From contig CAIQOY010000014.1 in assembly GCA_903873565.1 (NCBI GenBank), forward strand, positions 1 to 16,544: a stretch of 16,544 nucleotides of DNA, written 5' to 3'. This DNA is from an uncultured Actinomycetes bacterium (GTDB taxonomy: Bacteria > Actinomycetota > Thermoleophilia > Gaiellales > F1-60-MAGs149). The position numbers and the translations under genes were made by a program. Shown piece after piece: positions 1 through 6,814 of the stretch; within the stretch, counting starts at the first letter, position 1, and the number at the start of each line of letters is the position of its first letter. The notes under the pieces were generated by a model, which made no database searches, was not told where the DNA came from, and was given only the letters and a program-made list of their open reading frames with translations.

Positions 1-173
1 AGCGTGAAGCCGTCGAGCGGGAACGCGGCCACGGTCGAGTCGTTGAACGAGAAGATCACGAGGAGCATCGTCGGCAGGTACAGGAAGACCAGGAAGATCG
101 CGAAGAACAGCGTCAGGATCCGCTTGCCGTTCGGCGAGATCAGGACGAACGTGGAGGTGTCGCGCGCGGCCAT
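1..173 (-). CDS. potC: PotC-like spermidine/putrescine ABC transporter permease, N-terminal fragment
   Basis: This is the first 57 codons of an inner-membrane permease; the rest lies beyond the left edge. The translation begins MAARDTSTFVLISPNGKR and continues into one hydrophobic helix (about residues 19-41) followed by FSFNDS. This helix plus an F-S-F-N motif is the usual start of PotC, the second permease of polyamine importers. The ATG (173-171) directly abuts the TAG stop of potB (176-174) with no spacer, so translation is probably coupled. There is only a loose G-rich stretch upstream as a ribosome site. It is the last visible gene of the order potA-potD-potB-potC. Assignment to the PotC side of the family rests on gene order and this short N-terminus; the EAA loop that would confirm it is outside the window. 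Confidence 0.8.
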   Translation of the reverse strand, partial: MAARDTSTFVLISPNGKRILTLFFAIFLVFLYLPTMLLVIFSFNDSTVAAFPLDGFT

Positions 174-1337
174 CTAGAGCCCGCCCCCGCCGGCGCGCAA
201 GAAGCGCGAGGTCGCGAAGACCAGGATCAGGACGACGCCCATCAGGAACAGGGCCATCGCCGAGCCGTACTGCCAGTTGAAGCTGCCGCCGACGAACTGG
301 CTGGCCAGGTTCTGGCCGAACATCGTGCCCTCGACGCCGCCGACCAGCGTGGGGGTGACGTACTCCCCGATCGACGGGATGAAGACGAACAGGAAGGCGG
401 CGACGATGCCGGGCGCGGCGATCGGCAGCGTGATCTTGCGGAAGGCCTGCCAGCGCGTGGCGCCGAGGTCCATCGAGGCCTCGAGCAGGCGCCGGTCGAT
501 CGTCTCGAAGGCGAGGAAGATCGGCAGGCAGATGAACGGCACCCAGGCGTACGTGAGCACCACCATCACCGTGAACTGGCTGTAGATCAGGAAGGTGAGG
601 GGCTCGTTGATGATCCCGACGGTCATCAGGCCCGAGTTGATCAGGCCCTGGTCGCCGAGGATCACCTTCCAGGCGAAGACGCGCAGGAGGTACGAGGTGA
701 GGAACGGCGCGATCACGATCAGGAGCCACGTGTACTTCGACTTCTGCACGCAGAAGGCGAGGAAGTAGGCGACGGGGATCGCGACGATGACGGCGATCAC
801 GGACGAGGTCATCGCCATCGACACCGACTTGAAGAAGAGGTTGAGCTGGATGCCCTCGCTCGTGAACTGCATGATCCGGAGCAGCGAGTTGCCGGCCGGG
901 ATCGTCAGGAAGGGCATCAGGAGCAGGGCGAAGGCGATGCCGACGATCCAGGTGCCGTAGCGCTCGGACAGGCGGCCGCCGGCCACCGTCAGGACGAGCA
1001 GCACGACGAGGGCGACGCCGATCAGGAACGCCGGGATGGCGAAGTCGAGGCCGAGGACGGCGACGTTGACGTCGCCGCCGACGAGCTTGCCCCACAGCTC
1101 GCCCGTGAAGCCGTTGAGCTCGCCGTTGAGGGCGGCGAGGGCCTCGGTCGGCGAGAAGCGCCGCAGGGCGACCGAGAACAGGAAGATGTAGTACAGCGGC
1201 AGCAGGAAGAACGCCGCGAGGACCAGCAGGGTCGGCGCCAGCAGGCCGTACGTGGACAGCGCCGAGCCGCCGTCGTTGCGGCTCTCGCGCCGGCTCCGCT
1301 TCTGCGGGATCTTGGGCTTCTCGGCGATCGTGGCCAT
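174..1337 (-). CDS. potB: PotB-like polyamine ABC transporter permease with an enlarged first loop
   Basis: This is the first membrane permease of the polyamine-type importer; with PotC it should form the channel that PotA energises. The protein has 387 residues. A basic N-terminus (1-22) precedes TM1 (about 31-55). The permease core follows with helices near 172-196, 203-222, 252-275, 311-330 and 358-380. The EAA loop that docks on the ATPase is clear at about 286-305 (EASMDLGATRWQAFRKITLP). Usual PotB proteins are roughly 275-310 residues. The extra length lies between TM1 and the core: a loop of about 40 residues and two added hydrophobic segments (about 99-119 and 130-147). The ATG has no recognisable Shine-Dalgarno sequence, and 69 bp containing a strong hairpin separate it from potD. 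The exact substrate (putrescine, spermidine or a related cation) cannot be read from sequence. Confidence 0.88.
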   Translation of the reverse strand: MATIAEKPKIPQKRSRRESRNDGGSALSTYGLLAPTLLVLAAFFLLPLYYIFLFSVALRRFSPTEALAALNGELNGFTGELWGKLVGGDVNVAVLGLDFAIPAFLIGVALVVLLVLTVAGGRLSERYGTWIVGIAFALLLMPFLTIPAGNSLLRIMQFTSEGIQLNLFFKSVSMAMTSSVIAVIVAIPVAYFLAFCVQKSKYTWLLIVIAPFLTSYLLRVFAWKVILGDQGLINSGLMTVGIINEPLTFLIYSQFTVMVVLTYAWVPFICLPIFLAFETIDRRLLEASMDLGATRWQAFRKITLPIAAPGIVAAFLFVFIPSIGEYVTPTLVGGVEGTMFGQNLASQFVGGSFNWQYGSAMALFLMGVVLILVFATSRFLRAGGGGL

Positions 1338-1362
1338 GGCGTGGCGGCGGCGGGCGGGTGGG

Positions 1363-1394
1363 CGGGGGAGGGCCGCCGCGGCGGCCCTCCCCCG
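1363..1394 (-). promoter_or_regulatory. Intercistronic perfect hairpin between potD and potB
   Basis: The stretch is a perfect 32-bp palindrome: left half C-GGGGGAGGGCCGCCG, right half its exact reverse complement, with the centre between 1378 and 1379. In the pot mRNA it would fold into a very GC-rich stem of about 14 bp closed by a few central bases. It begins 13 bases after the potD stop and ends 25 bases before the potB start. No T-run follows it, so it is not a classical intrinsic terminator. Known ABC operons often carry such a structure after the binding-protein gene, where it protects the upstream mRNA or partly attenuates the downstream permease genes. That role here is inference. 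Confidence 0.75.
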
Positions 1395-1406
1395 GACCCC
1401 ATCCGG

Positions 1407-2642
1407 CTAGGAGGCCTTGACCTCCTGGCCGGCCGTGACGTACTCGCGGTAGTTCGGCAGCGGCGCCTCGAACCACGCGTTGGGCGGCTCCCACGCGGTC
1501 GGGTCGTCGATGCTGAACGCCGAGACGAGGGCCTTGTCCTGGATCAGGTCCATGACGCCGGCCTGCTGGGCCGACGCGTACTGGAAGTAATCCGTCAGGT
1601 CGGCGCCCGCCTGCGGGGTGTTGGTCGACGCCATCGCCATGTTGGCGCGGCCCGGCTGCTTGGTGGACGAGCTCAGCACCATGCCGCAGACCCAGGCCAG
1701 GCGGCCCTCGATCGGCGACATGTACTTGATGTTGCGACCCTCCATCGCCGGGTCGTTCTTGATCTTCCAGTAGCCGTCCGGCCACGTGTAGGTGGCGATC
1801 AGGTTGCCGTTGACGAAGTCGTTGACCGTGTCGGTCTGCGACGTCCAGTAGTTGCGCAGGTTCGGCTTGACCTTGAGCGCGGTCTCCTTGGCGGCCGCGA
1901 TCTGCTCCGTCGTCAGGACGTTCGGATCGGTCGGGGCCTCGCCGGCCTGGCTGCAGTTGATCAGGTGGCCGATCTTGATGATGGCGACGTCATCGGAGAA
2001 CAGCGCCATCTTGCCCTTGTAGGCCTCGTCGAGCAGGACCTGCCAGGTCTCCTCGCCGCCGTAGTTGTCGAAGCTGATCGCGTCGGCGTCGTAGGTCAGG
2101 CAGGAGAAGCCGACGTCGAACGGCAGCAGGTACGGCTGGCCGTCGATGATGCCGCCGGCCTTGATGGCCTCCGGCACGCCGTCCCAGTCGGGCAGCAGGT
2201 TGAGGTCGAGGGCCTGGATCAGGCCCGCGTCCTTCCACTGCACCGTGTAGGCGATGCAGGGGTGCGAGATGTCCGGGCTGTAGCCCGAGGCGACCTTCGA
2301 GAGGGCCTGGCCGTCGTCCTCGAGGAACGTGAACTTGAGCGGCGACTCGGCCGCGTAGGGGCCCTCCTCGTAGACGGACCACATCCACGGGGCGCCGGCC
2401 TCGGGATCGTTGTCGTAGCCGGCCCACGTGAAGATCTCGATCGGGCCGCCCGGCTCGCTGGCCGGGTCGAAGGAGCCGCCCGCGGCGGCCTCCTCGGCCG
2501 TCACGCCGTCGGCCTGGGCCTCGTTGACGCTCTCCGAGCCGCTGTCCGACGACGACGACCCGCCGCAGGCGGCGAGGAACGCCGCGAGGCCGGTCGCGCC
2601 CGACAGGGCCAGGAAGCCCTTCCGGTCCATGTGCTCACGCAT
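1407..2642 (-). CDS. potD: PotD-like polyamine-binding lipoprotein
   Basis: This is the extracytoplasmic solute-binding protein of the importer, expected to capture a polyamine-type ligand outside the membrane and deliver it to PotB/PotC. The 411-residue protein begins MREHMDRKGFLALSG. A hydrophobic signal segment ends in the lipobox L-A-A-C with Cys26 as the predicted lipidated residue, followed by a Ser/Gly-rich linker. The mature part opens with IEIFTWAGY, like the 'lnvynW..Y' start of PotD/PotF proteins, and later has DVGFSCLTYD and ATYTWPDGYWK, typical of the family. I chose the ATG at 2642 because a GGAGGG lies 9 nt upstream; an in-frame ATG at 2678 would overlap potA by 44 nt and has no such site, and 2630 is also possible. 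The chosen start overlaps the potA stop by 8 nt. Ligand identity is inferred from the family. Confidence 0.88.
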   Translation of the reverse strand: MREHMDRKGFLALSGATGLAAFLAACGGSSSSDSGSESVNEAQADGVTAEEAAAGGSFDPASEPGGPIEIFTWAGYDNDPEAGAPWMWSVYEEGPYAAESPLKFTFLEDDGQALSKVASGYSPDISHPCIAYTVQWKDAGLIQALDLNLLPDWDGVPEAIKAGGIIDGQPYLLPFDVGFSCLTYDADAISFDNYGGEETWQVLLDEAYKGKMALFSDDVAIIKIGHLINCSQAGEAPTDPNVLTTEQIAAAKETALKVKPNLRNYWTSQTDTVNDFVNGNLIATYTWPDGYWKIKNDPAMEGRNIKYMSPIEGRLAWVCGMVLSSSTKQPGRANMAMASTNTPQAGADLTDYFQYASAQQAGVMDLIQDKALVSAFSIDDPTAWEPPNAWFEAPLPNYREYVTAGQEVKAS

Positions 2643-3789
2643 TCGGATCTTCCCTCCGATCATCATCGCCCGACGCACCGTGCGCCGAGGCGGATCCCCC
2701 GTTCGCGCTCGCGGCTCCCCCCGCGATCACGAAGCTGTTCTGCGCTGCCCAGTGCAGCGTGATGGTGTCGCCGACCCGCGGGTCCGCGACGGCCGCCTCG
2801 TCGTTGAGGCGGTGGACGGTCAGCCGATCCCCGGTGGGGAGGTCGACGATCAGCTGGGTCATCGAGCCGAGGTAGACGACGTCCGCGATGCGGCCGCCGA
2901 CCGAGGAGGCGTTGTCGCCGAGGCCCTCGGGCGAGAGGTGGATCTTCTCCGGCCGCACCGTGATCTGCAGCGTGCCGGAGCCGGCGTCGCTGAGCGCCGC
3001 GATGCGCTGGCCCTCGGAGACGTCCATCAGGGCGCAGCCGCCCGCGTTGCGGTCGACGCGCAGGTTGACGAGGTTCGAGGTGCCGATGAAGCCGGCGACG
3101 AAGGCCGAGGCGGGGTGCTCGTAGATCTCGCGGGGCCCGGCGCACTGCTCGACGATGCCGTTGTTCATGACCGCGATGCGGTCGGACATCGTCAGCGCCT
3201 CCTCCTGGTCGTGCGTGACGTACACGAAGGTGGTGCCGGTGCGGACCTGGATCTCCTTGAGCTCGAGCTGCATCTCCTTGCGCAGCTTGAGGTCGAGGGC
3301 GCCGAGCGGCTCGTCGAGGAGCAGGGCGGCGGGGCGGTTGACGAGGGCGCGGGCCAGGGCCACGCGCTGCTGCTGGCCGCCGGAGAGCTGCGCGGGCTTG
3401 CGCTTCTCGAAGCCCTCGAGCTGCACGGAGCGGATCGCCTCCGCGGCGCGCGACTTGACCTCGTCGCGCTTGACCTTCTTGATCTTGAGGCCGAACTCGA
3501 CGTTCTCCTGCACGGTCATGTGCGGGAACAGCGCGTAGGCCTGGAAGACCATGTTGACGTTGCGCTTGGCGGGCGGGACGGTGGTGACGTCCGCGCCCTC
3601 GAGGGTGACGGTGCCGATGGTCGGCACCTCGAACCCGGCGATCATGCGCAGGGTCGTGGTCTTGCCGCAGCCCGAGGGCCCGAGCATGGAGAAGAACTCC
3701 CCCTCGGCGATCGACAGGTCGATGTCGTCGACGACGACGTTGTCGCCGAAGGCCTTGGTCACTGAGCTGAGAACGATATGGCCGTCCAC
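2635..3789 (-). CDS. potA: PotA-like polyamine ABC transporter ATP-binding protein
   Basis: This is the cytoplasmic ATPase of the importer (384 residues). All nucleotide-binding motifs are intact: Walker A GPSGCGKT at 37-44, Q-loop Gln83, signature LSGGQQQR at 135-142, Walker B ALLLDE at 155-160 and the switch His193 in VTHDQEEAL. The C-terminal third (about 240-370) is the TOBE-type regulatory region of the PotA/MalK group. The start is GTG; no other start codon precedes the conserved core. G-rich sequence immediately upstream (GGGGGG ending 6 nt, and GGAGG ending 3 nt, before the GTG) can serve as the ribosome site. It is the first gene of the operon, 141 bp from the divergent TetR gene, with a good promoter between them. 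Having the ATPase gene first and the binding protein second gives the order A-D-B-C. Confidence 0.93.
   Translation of the reverse strand: MDGHIVLSSVTKAFGDNVVVDDIDLSIAEGEFFSMLGPSGCGKTTTLRMIAGFEVPTIGTVTLEGADVTTVPPAKRNVNMVFQAYALFPHMTVQENVEFGLKIKKVKRDEVKSRAAEAIRSVQLEGFEKRKPAQLSGGQQQRVALARALVNRPAALLLDEPLGALDLKLRKEMQLELKEIQVRTGTTFVYVTHDQEEALTMSDRIAVMNNGIVEQCAGPREIYEHPASAFVAGFIGTSNLVNLRVDRNAGGCALMDVSEGQRIAALSDAGSGTLQITVRPEKIHLSPEGLGDNASSVGGRIADVVYLGSMTQLIVDLPTGDRLTVHRLNDEAAVADPRVGDTITLHWAAQNSFVIAGGAASANGGSASAHGASGDDDRREDPNA
2652..2657 (-). promoter_or_regulatory. Ribosome binding site deciding the potD start
   Basis: On the minus strand GGAGGG stands 9 nt before the ATG at 2642 and lies inside the end of potA. 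It favours this start over in-frame ATGs at 2678 and 2630. The spacing is slightly long but usual for an overlapping gene pair. Confidence 0.6.
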
Positions 3790-3811
3790 GGTCCTCCCCC
3801 CGGGTCTCCCA

Positions 3812-3821
3812 CCCGTACGGG
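3812..3821. promoter_or_regulatory. Palindrome at the predicted pot transcription start
   Basis: CCCGTACGGG is a perfect 10-bp palindrome covering the predicted +1 of the pot operon (near 3818). Its place just downstream of the -10 box would suit a repressor site, for example for the divergent TetR protein. It is short, so it may be chance. Confidence 0.35.
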
Positions 3822-3824
3822 CGT

Positions 3825-3852
3825 ATTATGGTCGCGCGGCCGGGGATTGCAA
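3825..3852 (-). promoter_or_regulatory. Promoter of the pot operon
   Basis: Read on the minus strand, TTGCAA (3852-3847) and CATAAT (3830-3825) are separated by 16 bp. CATAAT matches five of six bases of the -10 consensus, and this is one of the few AT-rich spots in the window. The predicted transcript starts near 3818, leaving a leader of about 29 nt that carries the G-rich ribosome site of potA. Confidence 0.7.
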
Positions 3853-3883
3853 GCCGCAGGGGTGATTCGGACCACCCCGTGGA

Positions 3884-3915
3884 CCGGCGGCCGGCTTGAC
3901 ACGGGCCGCCGCCGG
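3884..3915. promoter_or_regulatory. Inverted repeat around the tetR -35 box (possible operator)
   Basis: Arms CCGGCGGC (3884-3891) and GCCGCCGG (3908-3915) are exact reverse complements flanking the TTGACA of the tetR promoter. TetR-family proteins usually bind inverted repeats in the shared region between themselves and a divergent target, so this is a candidate autoregulatory site. GC-rich arms of this length arise easily by chance at this base composition, so confidence is low. Confidence 0.25.
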
Positions 3916-3924
3916 CCCGACCCT
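3896..3924 (+). promoter_or_regulatory. Promoter of the TetR gene, leaderless type
   Basis: A perfect -35 box TTGACA (3896-3901), a 17-bp spacer and GACCCT (3919-3924) as -10 box lie directly upstream of the ATG at 3931. Initiation 7 nt after the -10 would put +1 on the A of the ATG. There is no Shine-Dalgarno sequence, which fits a leaderless transcript. Confidence 0.55.
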
Positions 3925-3930
3925 GCGCCC

Positions 3931-4542
3931 ATGCCGAACCGCACCGCCGCCCCGGGCACGGACCGCCGCGCCGAGCTGCTCGCCGCCGTGGTCCGCGTGA
4001 TCGCGCGCCGCGGCTACGCGGACACGCGCTTCCAGGACGTGGCCGACGAGGCCGGCGTCGCCGTCGGCACCCTGCAGCACCACTTCGGCACGCGCCGGCG
4101 GATGCTGCTCGAGGCGCTGCAGACGTGGATCGACGAGACGGACGCCCAGGTCGAGGTGCTGCGCACCGGGCAGGGCGACCCGTGGGAGCGCCTGCAGGTC
4201 CTGCTGGTCTACCTCGGCACCCGGCTCGGCGAGCGCGTCGACTCGTGGCGGATGTGGCTGGACTTCCTCGGCGCCGCGCTGCGCGACCCCGAGCTGCGCG
4301 GCTCCGGGCGCCGCTCGAACCTGCGCTGGATCACCGCGATCGCGGACGTCATGCGCGAGGGCGCCGAGGCGGGCGTGTTCGACCCCGTCCTGCCGCCCGA
4401 GGAGGCGGCCGACGTGCTCGGGGCCCTGTTCGACGGGATCGCGCTGCAGGTCTACGCGCTCGACTCCGACGCGAGCGGCTCGGAGCTCGTCGACCGGCTG
4501 ATCCACACGGCCGAGGCGCTGCTCCGCCCGCGCACCGCCTAG
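3931..4542 (+). CDS. TetR-family transcriptional regulator (candidate regulator of the pot operon)
   Basis: This 203-residue protein has a typical TetR N-terminal DNA-binding domain: RRAELLAAVVRVIARRGYAD, then a helix-turn-helix at about 33-52 with DVADEAGVAVGTLQHHFGTR, where 'G.L..HF' is the family hallmark. The rest (about 60-203) is an all-helical ligand-binding and dimer domain, broadly like the BetI-type C-terminal domain. The start was set at the ATG 3931 because the domain begins shortly after it and a promoter ends just before it; the open frame runs back to 3778 but would then cross the divergent promoter. The gene faces away from potA, so it most likely controls the importer and itself. 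The ligand is unknown; a polyamine or its catabolite is only a guess. Confidence 0.9.
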   Translation: MPNRTAAPGTDRRAELLAAVVRVIARRGYADTRFQDVADEAGVAVGTLQHHFGTRRRMLLEALQTWIDETDAQVEVLRTGQGDPWERLQVLLVYLGTRLGERVDSWRMWLDFLGAALRDPELRGSGRRSNLRWITAIADVMREGAEAGVFDPVLPPEEAADVLGALFDGIALQVYALDSDASGSELVDRLIHTAEALLRPRTA

Positions 4543-4575
4543 CCCGCGTCCGCGCCGCCGCACGCCCGGGCGTGG

Positions 4576-4581
4576 GATCAT
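4576..4581 (+). promoter_or_regulatory. Possible -10 box for the 4588 gene, leaderless type
   Basis: GATCAT ends 6 nt before the GTG at 4588 and no Shine-Dalgarno sequence is present, the same layout as at several other starts here. I see no matching -35 box, so the evidence is weak when taken alone. Confidence 0.35.
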
Positions 4582-4587
4582 TGCGGG

Positions 4588-5031
4588 GTGGCCGACCAGC
4601 CGTCCAAGCGCCGCACGTCCACCGCGGCCCTCCTGCGCGACGCGATCGACGCGCGCCCGGAGACCGACACGCGCCCGTGGAGCGAGTTCGCGCAGGAGTT
4701 CGCCGACCGCCACGGGCTGCGGTCGGTCGGCAGCGTCCAGGTCCAGATCAGCCGCATCCTGCGCGAGCGCGGCGCCGTCGAGCCGCGCCGCCCGCGCCCC
4801 CAGGGCGACCGCGTGCCGCCGCGGCTTGGACCGCTGGTCGAGGCGCTCCTAGCCGCCGCCGGCTCGGCCTCGCTGGAGGGCTCCGTGCGCGCCGTCCTCG
4901 CCGGTGCGGCGCCGCCCCCAGACGACGCCGTGCGCCTCGCGGCCGCGGTGCTGGAGCGCGCGGCGGGCGATCCGGCGCTCGCGGAGCGGCTGGACGCCGA
5001 GCGCGCGCGCCTCCGGGAGGGCGGGCGGTGA
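4588..5031 (+). CDS. Unknown small protein, possible winged-helix N-terminus, coupled to a methyltransferase-like gene
   Basis: I do not recognise this 147-residue protein. It starts with GTG. Residues 1-65 are basic and helical: TAALLRDAID, then WSEFAQEFADRHGL, then GSVQVQISRILRERGAV, which could be a helix-turn-helix or winged-helix fold with SVQVQISRILRERG as recognition helix. A proline/arginine-rich link (66-79) leads to an alanine-rich helical C-terminus. It has no signal peptide or membrane segment, so it is probably cytoplasmic. Its TGA overlaps the GTG of the next gene (GTGA), so the two products are likely made together. It lies 45 bp after the TetR gene on the same strand and could be cotranscribed with it. 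A DNA- or RNA-binding role is inference. Confidence 0.7.
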   Translation: MADQPSKRRTSTAALLRDAIDARPETDTRPWSEFAQEFADRHGLRSVGSVQVQISRILRERGAVEPRRPRPQGDRVPPRLGPLVEALLAAAGSASLEGSVRAVLAGAAPPPDDAVRLAAAVLERAAGDPALAERLDAERARLREGGR

Positions 5032-6041
5032 GGCGGCCCGTGGTCGAGACGGCGGCCGTCGACGCCTTCGCCGGCTACCTCGCGGACGTCTGGGGCGCGC
5101 GGCCCCTGGCCGCCGAGTCCGACCTCGACCCGGTGCTCCTGCGCGCCCTGCGCGGCGACCGTCTGCGCTTCGAGCGCGAGGCCGAGAGCGGCGGCGAGGA
5201 TCCCGTCTGGCGGGAGGCGATCCGGCGTCGCTACGACCGGCCGATCCCCGAGGGCGAGGGGGCCGTGGCCGCCGCGCTGGAGGCGGGCGGCTGGCGCGAC
5301 CTGATCGCCGTGGACCTCTCGCGCGTCTGGGTCGAGGTGCTGACCCTGGGCGTGTGGGCGGACGCGCTCCTGCGGGTCCTGCCCGCCGGCGACGTGCTGT
5401 CGTGCGGCTGCAACGCGGGCTACCTCGAGGCGTGGCTGTCGTCGCGCCACCCCGACCGCCGCATCGTGGGCGTGGACCTCGCCGAGGGGGCGATCAGCGC
5501 CGGGCGCGCGCGGCAGGCCGCCGCGGGGGCCGCCGACCTCGAGCTGCGCGTCGGCGCCTACGGCGACCTCGCCCGCACGGGCGAGCGCTTCCCGGTCGTG
5601 CTGGTGCTCTCGGGGCTGCTCGAGCAGTTCCGGGCCGGGGACGCGGAGACGGCGGAGGGCATCGCGCAGATCGGCGCGGCGCTCGCGCCCAGGGGCAGCC
5701 TCGTGCTGGCCGAGGCGCGCCTCGCCGAGCGGGCCGGCGCGGCGGGGCAGGCCCTCGCCGACGCGGGCCTCGGGATCGCCGACTGCGCGATCCTGGGCGG
5801 GCGCGGCTCGCGGCCCCTGCGCCACCTCGTGGAGCGCCAGCCGATGGGGGCCTGGCGCCCCCTCACCGGCCTCGTCGCCCGCGCCGGGGCGGCGGAGCCG
5901 ATCGCGGTGGCCGACGCCTGCCGGCGCGCCGCGGCCGCCTGGGACGGGCCGTTCACGGCCTTCGCCGAGGGGCAGGCCGAGTGGGCGGACCGCAACCTCG
6001 CCCGCGCCTGGGCCGCGGGCGCCGTCGCGCCGCTGCTCTAG
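5028..6041 (+). CDS. SAM-dependent methyltransferase-like protein
   Basis: This 337-residue protein has a Rossmann-type methyltransferase core. Motif I is at about 122-132 (DVLSCGCNAGY), followed by the acidic residue at the end of strand 2, Asp150 in IVGVDLAEGAI, and a later strand VVLVLSGLLEQF. In motif I the usual D/E-x-G-x-G-x-G reads S-C-G-C-N-A-G, so the acidic residue is replaced and the loop is degenerate; it may still bind SAM or may have lost activity. An N-terminal domain (1-118) with several Arg-rich helices is not recognised. The GTG start overlaps the previous stop (GTGA), with GGGAGG about 8 nt upstream. The gene ends tail to tail with the hydratase gene, sharing the bases CTAG between the two stop codons. 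The substrate is unknown. Confidence 0.75.
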   Translation: MRRPVVETAAVDAFAGYLADVWGARPLAAESDLDPVLLRALRGDRLRFEREAESGGEDPVWREAIRRRYDRPIPEGEGAVAAALEAGGWRDLIAVDLSRVWVEVLTLGVWADALLRVLPAGDVLSCGCNAGYLEAWLSSRHPDRRIVGVDLAEGAISAGRARQAAAGAADLELRVGAYGDLARTGERFPVVLVLSGLLEQFRAGDAETAEGIAQIGAALAPRGSLVLAEARLAERAGAAGQALADAGLGIADCAILGGRGSRPLRHLVERQPMGAWRPLTGLVARAGAAEPIAVADACRRAAAAWDGPFTAFAEGQAEWADRNLARAWAAGAVAPLL

Positions 6042-6805
6042 TCGACCCAGAGGCGGATGTCGCCGAGCCCGTCGGCCGCGACCTCGGCCATCTGGCCCGG
6101 GTCGAGGTGCTGGGCGGGGCAGATCGCGCCGGTCAGGATCACGTCGCCGGCGCGCAGCTCGATGCCGTGGCGGTCGGCGGCGTCGCTCAGCCAGGCCAGC
6201 GCCGCGAGCGGGTGCCCGAGCACCTCCGAGGCGGGCATGAAGCCGTTGGTCTCGCCGTCCACCTGCAGCTTGACCAGCGCCTGGTCGAGGGCCAGGGGGT
6301 CGTAGTCCGGGTTCCACTCGCCGAGGACGCAGCCGTACTGGAGCACGCCGTCGGCGACGTTGGTGGCGAGGTCGGGGGCGCCGCGCTGCTCGACGACCTC
6401 CATGGCGATCGCCACCGCCTCGACGGCATCGGCCGCCTCGCGCTGGGAGACCCGCCCGGCCAGCGGCGCGCCGAGGCGCAGCGCGATCTCGGGCTCGACG
6501 CCGAGGCCGGTGCCGCGCGGGCTCGGGATCTCGGCCTCGCCCGCGTACGCGTGCTGGCCGAGCAGGCCGGCGAGGACGGGCTCGGTGGCGCCGTTGCGCT
6601 CCTGGGCCGCGGCGTTGGTGAAGCCGACCTTCCAGCCGATCCGCGGCCCGCCGCCGTCGGCGGACAGGAGGTCGAGGAGGGCCAGGTGCGCCGCGTAGGC
6701 CGCGGCGAGGTCGGCGGGCACGAGGTCCGCGGGCAGCACCGCGTCCTCGCGCGCACGGCGCCGCGCCTGCAGGGCCTCGGCGGTCATCCGGGTGGCGTCG
6801 TCCAC
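6038..6805 (-). CDS. 2-keto-4-pentenoate hydratase / FAH-fold family protein
   Basis: This 255-residue protein belongs to the MhpD-like hydratase and decarboxylase group of the fumarylacetoacetase fold. Known members hydrate 2-hydroxypenta-2,4-dienoate in aromatic meta-cleavage pathways or decarboxylate 4-oxalocrotonate. Visible marks are GWKVGFTN (57-64), the metal-ligand pattern VEPEIA with Glu104 and Glu106, a third likely ligand Glu136 in AMEVVEQR, and the late TGAICPAQ loop that replaces the usual 'TGs.t.a'. Length suits the family (about 260). I used the GTG at 6805, preceded by a -10-like GATAGT; an ATG at 6787 is an alternative and neither has a Shine-Dalgarno sequence. No other meta-cleavage gene is nearby, so the pathway is unknown and the gene looks isolated. 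Confidence 0.85.
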   Translation of the reverse strand: MDDATRMTAEALQARRRAREDAVLPADLVPADLAAAYAAHLALLDLLSADGGGPRIGWKVGFTNAAAQERNGATEPVLAGLLGQHAYAGEAEIPSPRGTGLGVEPEIALRLGAPLAGRVSQREAADAVEAVAIAMEVVEQRGAPDLATNVADGVLQYGCVLGEWNPDYDPLALDQALVKLQVDGETNGFMPASEVLGHPLAALAWLSDAADRHGIELRAGDVILTGAICPAQHLDPGQMAEVAADGLGDIRLWVD

Positions 6806-6814
6806 GGGCGGGAG

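Noticed and set aside
1340..1370. G-rich tract upstream of potB as a functional simple repeat or G-quadruplex
   Set aside because: Irregular GGCGGCGGGCGGG runs are common at this base composition; only the adjoining palindrome stands out.
1341..2762. Long plus-strand open frame (473 codons) opposite potD
   Set aside because: It mirrors potD in a high-GC genome, is made of Arg/Gly/Val/Leu repeats without any domain, and crosses the potD-potA junction. The minus frame has clear family motifs.
2428..3765. Plus-strand open frame of 445 codons opposite potA
   Set aside because: Low-complexity product on the strand opposite an intact ABC ATPase; antisense shadow.
3778..3930. Upstream extension of the TetR protein to 3778
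   Set aside because: It would run through the divergent potA start and both promoters, and its sequence is not TetR-like.
4578..6317. Minus-strand open frame of 579 codons opposite the 4588 and methyltransferase-like genes
   Set aside because: The translation is Arg/Ala/Gly-rich with no fold-like blocks, and it overlaps three other genes; antisense shadow.
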